From the NCBI GenBank assembly GCA_904063045.1, contig CAJFCJ010000005.1, positions 4,234,689-4,298,688 of the forward strand: a stretch of 64,000 nt of DNA, given 5' to 3'. Origin of the DNA: Dimorphilus gyrociliatus. Taxonomy: Eukaryota > Annelida > Polychaeta > Dinophilidae. The notes below the pieces were generated by a model. The model did no database searches, had not been told where the DNA came from, and saw nothing but the letters and a program-made list of their open reading frames with translations. Below, piece after piece: positions 55,829-64,000 of the stretch (its first letter is position 1; the number at the start of each line of letters is the position of its first letter). The translations under genes and the position numbers were made by a program.

Positions 55829-56989
55829 CATTATTAAAATTAAATTTACACATACATGGCATATGTATATACATATATATATGTACGCTGTATTATCATT
55901 TTTAACAAATTCTTGTTTTTATATAATCGTCTGTTTCTGTCATCTAAAAAAACTCGTCCAAGCTGATAAACGAAACAAAAAAAGTAACCAAAAAATATGA
56001 TTCGTGTTTGATTGACTGTATAAAAAAAATATTTTTAGTGTGGTTTTTCGTTTGCCAATATACAAATAGTAATAATATAGCAAGAAGAGACAGGAAAAGT
56101 GGATGAAGATTAGTTAGAAAAAAGATGGACAAAATATTCTAATTAGAATGGTTTATCACTTAAATGAAATAGGTTTACAACTATGCTACACACTACCATT
56201 TTTTCCCATTGTCTCTTCTATGTATACAGTATATATATTTCTCAGCCACAATCTACCTATTTTACTTAAATGAGTTTATTTACTTGGTTTACGTAATGAA
56301 GCAAAGCTGTTGCAGTTTTCTTTTTTTAACTCAGCTATTTTTAAATTTGAATAAAATACATGCAGATAAACGTTTTATCACGTGGTCTTATGCTTACTTA
56401 ATCATTCAAAGAGATCTAGCTCTTTTTATTTTCTTTTTTTGACTTCAATTTGGTGACGCCACCTATTGAAGATAATTTAAACTACAGAAAAAAAAATAAA
56501 ACGCTACTTTGAACGTTTAAAAAAAAACAAAACAATAGAATAATTAAAAGTGAAAGTTTTGAATTGAGGTTGTCGTCATTCTAACGCTAGTTTTTGGCTT
56601 GAATAGACAAAAACAATTGAATAGTTGATAAGAGGTAAAGTAAAAAAGGATTATAAAGAAATTAAGGGTGAAAATTGCTTTAGATTTTATACTTTTGTAA
56701 TTGAGATAGAGCCATATAATAAAAAATTCAAGGGACAGAGAGAGAGAGAGACAGGTGACTTTCATTTCTCATTTCTATCGTTGTTTAGGTACGCTAGATG
56801 GCGTTGGTCTACATCTTTGAAGGGAAAACAAATACTACACTTGGAGACTAATGAGATAAAAGTTAAAGTTTGAATAGGAGGGAGGGATTGATACAAGTAA
56901 AAGAAAGAGAAAGAGATATATGTGTATATATACACATAGACAAAAAAAGGAAAAACAGAGTAATCAGCAGACTGATAGATTGAAAAATA
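55829..56989. other. Intergenic DNA between ABCC1 and the DHHC-like gene
   Basis: AT-rich, with a short GA run at about 56739-56750 and a TAGATGGCG at 56795-56803. No credible ORF besides fragments. Confidence 0.45.
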
Positions 56990-57886
56990 ATGCAATATTA
57001 TAATAATATAAACAGAAAATATGGAAGATATTATATTTTAATATCATTTTTATTTATATGGACAATTGGGTTAAGATCAATTCCCTTTGCGGTTGAATCG
57101 AGCTTGGTTAGTTGGTTGAAAGCGGCCCTTTGCTTATTAATAGTTAATAATTTAATTTTGTATTTCCTAATTTCAATAAGAGACAAGAATAGTAAATCTT
57201 TTAAGAATTACGAAAAGAAATCTTTATTATTGAATAATTATCTTTTGAACGATAATTATAAATTCTGCAAATACTGCAATTCTTTCGTCTCACCAACGAC
57301 AAGTGAACATTGTAAATTTTGCGATTGTTGCATAGATCGATTGGATTACCATAACTGGCAGTTGGGAAGTTGTGTTAATGCGGATAATCAACGTAACGTC
57401 ACTCTTTACTATATCTACCTTACGCAGTTATCCTTTCTCAACCTCCTATTGATCTTTGCCGCAATTGTACAAGAAGGCTATTTAAAGCAGTACGAATTAT
57501 CATGGTACTTTCTCCCTTTGGCCTTGATAGAATACCTGAAAACTGGTTTTCCCAGTCGTATCTTTCTTATCAATAATATATCTTTAGTAATATCATTGTG
57601 TCAAATGATTTACGCAATAACATATGTGATTATTCATTGTTCGGCAATTATGTATAATAGAAGAGCTTTTCAGATATTTAATCATTACCCGACAACGCAA
57701 GGACCACAATCACCCTACAGAAGAATTATAGAGGTTTTTGGGGATTTATGGTTCCTTAACCTTTTCCTTCCGCTGCCCTTAATACGTTTAAAAACGATAT
57801 ATTCATTTCTTAAAATCAAAACTATTACAATGGCAACTAAAATCATCAATAAACGATCTCCTACGACACCTCATTTTCCTCCATAA
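56990..57886 (+). CDS. DHHC-family membrane protein with DYHN in place of DHHC (probable pseudoenzyme)
   Basis: Single exon, 298 residues. Four hydrophobic spans lie at about 13-32, 44-62, 137-160 and 192-215, with the Cys-rich domain between spans 2 and 3, as in protein S-acyltransferases. The Cys-rich domain follows the family spacing: C93-x2-C96-x10-H107-C108-x2-C111-x2-C114, then D119-Y120-H121-N122, then C128. All zinc-binding positions are present, including the second His of the motif. The catalytic Cys is Asn122 and the first His, part of the catalytic triad, is Tyr120. The enzyme should therefore be unable to form the acyl-cysteine intermediate. The Pro/Arg of the usual PxRxxHC is SPTTSEHC, and no TTxE motif follows span 4. 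It could be a regulatory relative or a decaying copy, but the frame is intact. Lack of introns allows a retrocopy origin. The start is the first Met of the frame. Confidence 0.8.
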   Translation: MQYYNNINRKYGRYYILISFLFIWTIGLRSIPFAVESSLVSWLKAALCLLIVNNLILYFLISIRDKNSKSFKNYEKKSLLLNNYLLNDNYKFCKYCNSFVSPTTSEHCKFCDCCIDRLDYHNWQLGSCVNADNQRNVTLYYIYLTQLSFLNLLLIFAAIVQEGYLKQYELSWYFLPLALIEYLKTGFPSRIFLINNISLVISLCQMIYAITYVIIHCSAIMYNRRAFQIFNHYPTTQGPQSPYRRIIEVFGDLWFLNLFLPLPLIRLKTIYSFLKIKTITMATKIINKRSPTTPHFPP

Positions 57887-58117
57887 ACCTATGTTATTCA
57901 TTGTGCAATTCATACGCTATTTACACTCTTCTTATTTAATTAGACCTATAAACAGGAAGCAAGTAGTACTTAAAACCACATGTTAAGTATTCGATTTAAA
58001 CAGCAGGACTAATTATTGATTTATCGTCTAGGTTCACATCCTCAGCAGCGTGTACTCATCCTACGTGCTCAAGTGTATATGTGCCTACAGTGTATATTCA
58101 ATATTACTTATATACAG

Positions 58118-58148
<31 letters not shown>

Positions 58149-59798
58149 TATATACATATTTACGAACATATTGGTTAACAATCTCTCTAAAATTACCTAG
58201 TCGTGACGGGACGACAAGATCAGTTTTCCCACTCCCGGTATCCGACCTCTAGAGAAATCTAGATCGATGATGTCCCTCTTCCCCAGACGATCTATTGTAA
58301 TCTGTATCTAATATTACACAACTATTACTTAATAGGAGATTATTGTTTCATAGACCGCAAAGAAGTATCTTCTTGTCCTCAGCGTATTTAAGATTCATTG
58401 TAGGCAGTTGAATTTATTTCCTATGCGGAAACAATGTATAGTCTGAAGACGGAAGCTTTTTAATTCATTTTCATACCTAGGGCAGATATAGGGGTAGAGA
58501 GAGAGAGAGAGAGAGAGAGAGAAAATGAAACGACGACGGATGGATGGAGAGAGAGGGAGAGCAGAAAAAGAAACGCAGAAAGAAAGAAAAGAAAAAGAAA
58601 TAAAGGAGCACCAGAGTAGAAATCGAATGTATTCTAAAGTGAAAATTCTCTATGAATTATTAATCAAGCCAGTCAGGGTTAGGATAGTTTGGTTTCCAAC
58701 TAAATTTAAAAATATACACTCATATATAGAGAGAAAGTGAGGCAGGGAATACATTAAGTACTGGATAGTTTTTCATTATTTCCATTTCTTTATTTGTATC
58801 TATCTTTCTCTCTCTCTCCTTCTTTCTTTCTTTCTGCGTTTCTTTGTCCACAATACAAAGTTTGCAATATCCGCAATTTGTCACCAAGAATTGTTAAATA
58901 AGTAAGGGATTTAAGGAAGATGACAAATGTTAAATAACCAGGTTTAATATAACTCTATTCAACCTTTAATCCTATATTTATAGGATAGTATAACTTTTAT
59001 ATATATAGTATATATTGGTATCTTTTTCTTATCTTCCATCTTAAAAAAGATTGCGCTCTTCTTACCTTTTCTTTTGTTATTTCTGTAATTATTTTTTTAC
59101 GTAGGCCTAAGAATGATTATTATGAATCAATTTCTTAATTCCTATTACGGCAACGGTCCGCTGACGATTGAGTAATATCTTATTAATGCAACCAAACTAT
59201 TCACTGATGTAAATTTTATGTTTGTCACCGGAAATGTTAATTAGGTATGCTTGTTTGCGCAATTTAAAGTCGTTTTACTAAGACCGAAGAACTTTATTCA
59301 AGAAGAAAAGTGAAGAAAGGAGCAAGATACAGTGAGGAAAGATGGATGAATGATTGAATGAATGAATGAATAATTAAGAAAATTAAATAGAGCATCACAC
59401 TAATAACTTTTTTTTTATTAAATTCTTCCTTTTTAACTTTTATTAAAAACCAATCAAACTAAATCAATTTTCTTTTACTTATCAATAGAAAAGGAATAGA
59501 TGGATTGCGCCATCTTGAAACTTCTCTCTTCTCCCTCTTCTTCTTATTCTTTAGATATTTCATTTGAATTCTTAGATTGTAAGGATTATACAAAAATTGA
59601 TTAGTCTACTTTTATCTTACTATTAAATCATTCATTTTTCTTTTCTTCTTAATGCGAAAAAGAGAGGAAAATTAAAAAAAAAACCTTTTAAAAGATTAGA
59701 AAAACGAGGAAGAAGAAGAAATGTTTATACCAGTTTATATATTATAGTTTTAGTGTAATTAAAACTATTATACTCATAGTATTTAACATTTCTTTGAT

Positions 59799-59837
<39 letters not shown>

Positions 59838-60799
59838 GATGAAGAGAGGGAGGGAGAAAGAAAGAATGAAATAGAAAGAATTTTTCTTATTAGAGTTATT
59901 AAATAAAAAAAATTACATATTAAATAACACGTTAGAGTTATTCAATAACATACAATACAACAATATAAATCCCTATTGGTTACTTTTGTAGGAAAGAAAG
60001 TAAGAGTGAGAGAAAGGGGATGGGGGGAGGGGAGAGGGGGGAGATCGACGAAAATAATAAAAAGCAGCATTAAATTAAGTTAAAGGCGTTCCTCCACTGA
60101 GAAGTGATATGAAATTTGTTTTCTGAATGATTAAATTAACAGAACGTGGAAGATTTTTGCTGCGCAAATGCTTTTTTTTTTCTTTTTTCCTCTCTCTCTC
60201 TCTCTCTTCCTTTCTCTCTTTCCTTCTATCTGTCTATAATATATGCTCATATTTATATAGGTATAGTATACTCGAAAGCAACTAAGTTTAAAAAAAAGCA
60301 ATTATATAGCAGGGTTTGACCCCTAAAATGCCCACTAAAGCTTGATCGTCTTTTTCTATAGACTTAGAGTAATACTTTGATAATCCTAAACTCTGCTTCT
60401 CTGTATCTCTCTCCCCCCTCCCCAGCCTCCCTTCTCTCTCTCTCTCTTTCCCTCAATCTATCCCGTTAAATAATTATTATTGCAACTCTTTAGGGTATTA
60501 TTACTATTATTAGTATCATCATCGATTCTATTAAAATAGCTGACATAAAGGTATTAATAATTAGATAATGTGTGAAGTTAGAGGAGAGGAAAGGGAGGGA
60601 AAGGTTGGGTGGAAAATGGAAAATGGTTACGAGAGAGAGAGAGAGAGAGAAAGCGAAGTTATTGGTTGATTAATTCTACAGTATAATATATAATATTTTT
60701 TCAATTTTACTGTTTGGCCAAAGAATTGAAGAAACAAAAGAGAGATAGAGATAGAGAAATACAAAATTTTTGTTAAATATTATATATACAGTATTATAT

Positions 60800-60830
<31 letters not shown>

Positions 60831-62412
60831 CTTCATCCTCTTTCACTGCATTCGCGCGACCGGTCGTTACCTTTAATAATTGATAAAGTCTGTTTCGTTT
60901 CGAATCGGATAGTGGCGCTCACCTGATAAAACTTGAAATAAAATACATTGAGATACTCTTTATAAAAATTAAAGTATACCTTTAATGAAATGGAGAGAAG
61001 AGTAAAAATGTACAAGATAGGCCTAAAAACATATACATATATGTACTCGTTGAAAAAGCTTCTATAGATAAAAATCAATAGTAAATATGTTGTTGTTTTT
61101 TTTTACTTTAAAGTTAAACATCTTGCATTTTTACTGATTTTTCTCTAACTTGAAAATATTCACTGAAAGGAATAAAATTTCGGCTTTTTTATTCAAAAAG
61201 CCACATGACGGTGTAACATATTTTATATATTTTATGCGAATATCTATATAAAGGCCAAATATTTTATTAACATATCACATAATTGATTATCTACGTTCCG
61301 CTGTCGCAGCTCCACATTCTTCATCATCATCTTCATCTTCTTCTTTTTCTTCTTCTTCTTTCTAGGAATATTCCTGGAATAATATCTTTTTTGGTTTTCT
61401 TCTTTCTTCTTCGATCGTCGTCGGCACTGGTTTCGCAGTCATCTTCAACAGCATAATCAAGAATAGCGGTATTTCCACTCTCTTCCATATCTTCTCCGTC
61501 AGTGAAAATCTCGGTATACTATGGTATTTTGGTTCAACTTCCTTTATCAAAAAAAAACAATAAAACTGCAACTACTCCTAAATATTCATATACAATTTAT
61601 GTAGATGAACGACATTAATGTTTATCTCTTCTCACTGAAACTATGTAGAGAGAGAGAGATAAAGACACAATCAGCTAGCTAGCCTGGGAAGAAGAGAGAG
61701 AGAGTGGGAGAGAGAGTAGGTTAGTGAGTAAGTGAGTGAGATAGAGAGGAAAAGAAAGAGAGAGAAAAAAAGAGAGGGTTTTTGTAGAGTGCGATGATTC
61801 TCTTATTGATGAATAGTTGATGATTGGCAAACGCGTTTATTGTATATTTCCATTATGGAATACGCAATATACATAATAATTCAATGTTTTGTGAATACAA
61901 AAATATAAAAAATATATATATTATATATATAAAATACGGTTAAAAAATGAAGAAATGTTGGGATATATATGTATACAATCTCTTCCTCTTCCCCAATATC
62001 ACCATCATCATCATCATCTTCTTCTTCTTCTTCTTCTTCCTCAGCTGTATCGTCAATATCTTACGTCTCTTGACTCTCTTTATACAAGTTTTAAGGTAAG
62101 ATGTTACATTTTATATTGCAAGTTTTGATACTTAAATACTTACTACAAATAATATTTTAATTGTTAATACCCACACAAAAAAACGTTATTATGAATTAGA
62201 GACGCGATTATTGTCTATTCACTGCGCTTTTAATGTTTATAATTCATCATCAAAATTATCATCATTTATCATCACATTTTGTGCATGACACCTTTACTTA
62301 CTGTATTATATTCCCAAACCTACTCCATTCTTGTTCCCCTTACCCCTCCCATCCCCTCCCCCCCCCCCTTTCGGTAGAATCGATTGTCTAATTGCTCAAT
62401 ATTATATATTAG
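57887..62412. other. Long noncoding region before the EGF-VWD gene
   Basis: About 4.5 kb. It holds (TA)n at 58121-58145 flanked by TATACAGTATA on both sides, (GA)n at 58497-58522 and 59817-59840, a G-rich tract at about 60016-60043, CT runs near 60190 and 60433, a GA run at about 60632, TAGGCCTA palindromes at 59102-59109 and 61018-61025, a CGACCGGTCG palindrome at 60857-60866, and TTC/TCA trinucleotide runs at about 61320 and 62000-62041. Upstream exons of the EGF-VWD gene may lie here; one possible unit is 62045-62095, between CCTCAG and AAG|GTAAGA. Confidence 0.45.
62345..62369 (+). repeat. C-rich tract before an acceptor
   Basis: Runs of C up to eleven long (62358-62368) with interspersed T and A, then TTTCGGTAG ending at 62377. 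It resembles the tract at 14497-14535 and looks like a C-type polypyrimidine tract; its complement is G-quadruplex-prone. Confidence 0.6.
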
Positions 62413-63223
62413 CTGCTACTTGCTCCAAGGAAGACGATTGTGGAGATAACGCAGTTTGTCATAATGGAACTTGCATGTGTAATCACGGATTCTTCGGAGA
62501 TGGAGTAATTTGTAAAGGTTCGTTTCTTTCATTTTTAATAGACATTTTGACGTTTGATCCTTTTTTAAAAATATTATTTATTAAAGAAAAGTATATTATC
62601 AGAAGTAATAAAAGATCTATTCGTTTTCAGAGGCCTGCACCTGCCGTCTCAGAGGCGATCCTATACTTAGATCTTACGACGGAAATTACATCATCTTGTC
62701 CGGTACAAACAAATATCAAATGACCAAGCATATCGACCCGAGAGACGAGTGTAGCTTCAACGTCGAAGTTAAAGCCGGACATCCTAAACACATTTTGGGC
62801 ACAACTTACCCAAGATTCTTAGAAGTTATGGTCTACAGTATCGTTATTCACCTCGACCAACACGGTAGAGCTTACATTGGAGGTAGTTCTGGTACACAAA
62901 TCCAATTGCCTAGCAACAACGTACTACATCCCGGTCTCAGAATTTACAAGTACAGAAACTACGTAATTGTCGATACCGACTGCGGACTTAGAGTAGGCTT
63001 TGATGGAGAAGGATTGAGATCAGTTGCTGTCATCGATGTTCCTCCAAGATACAAGGACAAGATGGTAGGATTATGCGGCGATTGCGATGGTAAATTGGAC
63101 GATCTTCGTACAGCAGAAGGAGTCCGCGTTGACCATAGAGCCGATAAGTTCGACCTAATCGCTAACAGCTTTAAGGTTGATGAATTTTCTGATAAGGACC
63201 TACCAGCAGAAACCCAGGCATAG
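62413..63223 (+). CDS. Secreted EGF-like plus VWD-domain protein, 5' end unresolved
   Basis: Exon 62413-62517 is a phase 1-1 EGF module with six Cys (CSKEDDCGDNAVCHNGTCMC, then GFFGDGVIC), the usual class for EGF exons. Exon 62631-63223 follows in phase 1 and encodes a von Willebrand type D domain: CTCRLRGDPILRSYDGNYI, CSFNVEVKA, an IQLP segment, DCGLRVGFDG, and GLCGDCDGKLDD, where the family has GLCGNYDG (Asn replaced by Asp, Tyr by Cys). The protein ends shortly after the VWD domain, so it is a short member, not a mucin or a full VWF-like chain. The upstream acceptor at 62377 would add about 12 residues (IDCLIAQYYILAA). I could not place a signal peptide or start codon with confidence, so the 5' end is open. 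Confidence 0.75.
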
Positions 63224-63645
63224 ATGAACTTTACAAAAGAATTGACATATAAACGTTTATTTTATCATTATATATATATATATATATATATAGTTTTTGC
63301 CTTTGTTCCCCTTCTTTCTCGTCTCTAAATTCTCACCTCTCTTCCCTAAATGTGAACACAAAATGAAATAATTATTATATTCATCTATAAATTTACTTGC
63401 AACTCATAAAAATTGAAATTATTCTTTGATTAAATAATTAATTAACTAATATCTCTCTCTCTAATGATGATGATGATAAGAAGAGAAGAAGAATTGATTT
63501 TTAAGAGAGTTTTATTTTCTCAACAATAAAAATAGTTAACAAATTATTAATATAAAAAATACATATGCAATTTATACTACTCGATAAAAACATGTACAGA
63601 TATACATATATATGCAAATTATAGTCCTCTTTTTGACTTTAAATA
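63224..63645. other. Convergent 3' regions
   Basis: TA run at 63271-63291, a (GAT)n stretch at about 63463-63478, AT-rich DNA. No ORF. Confidence 0.5.
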
Positions 63646-64000
63646 TCACGTATACGATTGATAATTGGCGTGTGCGGCCGAGGCGGCGTCCCCAATTGGT
63701 GTTGAATAATCAAAATATTGAGGTGGAAATCGGGTGGCCAACGCCCATGTTGCATTATTAGTATCGTGTGTTGGATAGAATGGATTGGGTAATGACGGAG
63801 GTAATGTTGGCGGTAGATTTGGAAAGTTTGGAGGTGGAACTGCGTAGGGTGAAAACCTTCCGTAATTCATTGGCATTGATTCGTATCGGTTACGGGGTGT
63901 AGATGTTAATGGAGCTGCCGGTTTCCGTCTTCTAACACGTTTAGCCGTATAACTTTTTGAAAAGTCGCCGTTCTTAAAATCCTCAATACAAGATGGATGC
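63646..64000 (-). CDS. Fork-head (FOX) transcription factor, C-terminal end; 5' part outside the window
   Basis: The frame is open from the window edge (64000) to TGA at 63648-63646, 118 codons. The first residues, HPSCIEDFKNGDFSKSY and AKRVRRRK, match the end of a fork-head domain: the 'W(T/A)xHP...F..G.F...RRRK' wing 2 segment. HP-x-C-x-(D/E)DF-x-x-GDF is most like my memory of FoxQ2-type proteins, though FoxQ2 usually has Arg after GDF where this protein has SKSY. The rest is a Pro/Asn-rich tail with PPTLPPSLPNP and a Tyr-rich end (YFDY, NYQSY). The upstream part, including the recognition helix, is off the right edge, so the class is a guess. Confidence 0.6.
   Translation of the reverse strand, partial: HPSCIEDFKNGDFSKSYTAKRVRRRKPAAPLTSTPRNRYESMPMNYGRFSPYAVPPPNFPNLPPTLPPSLPNPFYPTHDTNNATWALATRFPPQYFDYSTPIGDAASAAHANYQSYT

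Noticed and set aside
57344..57355. DYHN as a sequencing error for DHHC
   Set aside because: Two codons (TAC for CAC/CAT and AAC for TGC/TGT) differ, needing at least three base errors in one motif while all surrounding zinc ligands are correct.
58525..58740. 71-codon Arg/Glu/Lys-rich ORF
   Set aside because: Starts in a (GA)n repeat and carries no recognisable domain.
59470..59516. Minus-strand AAGATGGCG start with a GTAAAA donor, similar to the zinc-finger first exon
   Set aside because: No downstream exon with matching phase and meaningful coding sequence was found; may be chance or an undetected gene start.
60833..61078. 81-codon minus-strand ORF, part bounded by TCAG and AAAG|GTAACG
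   Set aside because: The possible exon of about 50 bases has no partner exons; the rest is Tyr/Phe-rich AT-driven sequence.

Overview
The window is invertebrate animal nuclear DNA. It is AT-rich and densely packed: sixteen protein-coding genes or gene ends I consider real, plus one doubtful small gene, in 64 kb. Most introns inside genes are about 50-250 bp, and coding exons join with conserved phase. Intergenic DNA is full of (TA)n, (GA)n and (CT)n runs. Gene content is typical of a bilaterian. The compactness and the presence of ADAM17, MCFD2, augmin and Olig/Beta3-type genes would suit a small-genome spiralian such as an annelid, but that placement is inference. I see no transposon ORF, tRNA, rRNA or CRISPR array.

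Layout from left to right. A KANK adaptor gene runs off the left edge on the minus strand (961-5646). Next is a four-finger JAZ/ZNF346-type zinc-finger gene (6814-9004), then a Ly6/quiver-type GPI-anchored protein with two alternative last exons (10614-13483). A doubtful minus-strand small gene lies at 14421-15646, and an Olig/Beta3-like bHLH factor at 17401-18177. About 5.5 kb of simple-repeat DNA follows, then MAP7/ensconsin (23670-25976), ADAM17 (26540-30017) and an intronless TOPBP1 (31831-35508). Two minus-strand genes follow, an MCFD2-like EF-hand protein (36106-36897) and the mitochondrial rRNA dimethyltransferase TFB1M (37445-38579). TFB1M is head-to-head with an Aurora-B-type kinase (38948-40050). 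After it come a four-span membrane protein (40349-41105), a BFR1-like coiled-coil protein (42565-45367), augmin subunit HAUS2 (46428-47531) and the ABC transporter ABCC1/MRP1 with 23 exons (48535-55828). Then there is an intronless DHHC-family protein that has lost its catalytic cysteine (56990-57886), an EGF plus VWD secreted protein (about 62413-63223), and the C-terminal end of a fork-head factor at the right edge.

The genes are mostly unrelated housekeeping and developmental genes. Cell-division functions are over-represented between 23 and 48 kb: MAP7 (microtubules and kinesin-1), TOPBP1 (replication checkpoint), Aurora B (chromosomal passenger complex) and HAUS2 (spindle microtubule nucleation). 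TOPBP1, Aurora and HAUS2 have E2F- or CHR-like sequences upstream. The most interesting items are the duplicated, phase-matched terminal exons of the Ly6 gene, the DHHC pseudoenzyme (DYHN in place of DHHC), a high share of GTT-type splice donors, stop-free 3n introns (one splits the ADAM17 zinc site), and a recurrent TAGGCCTA palindrome in noncoding DNA. Gene models were built by eye from splice signals, phase and family knowledge. No search was run.
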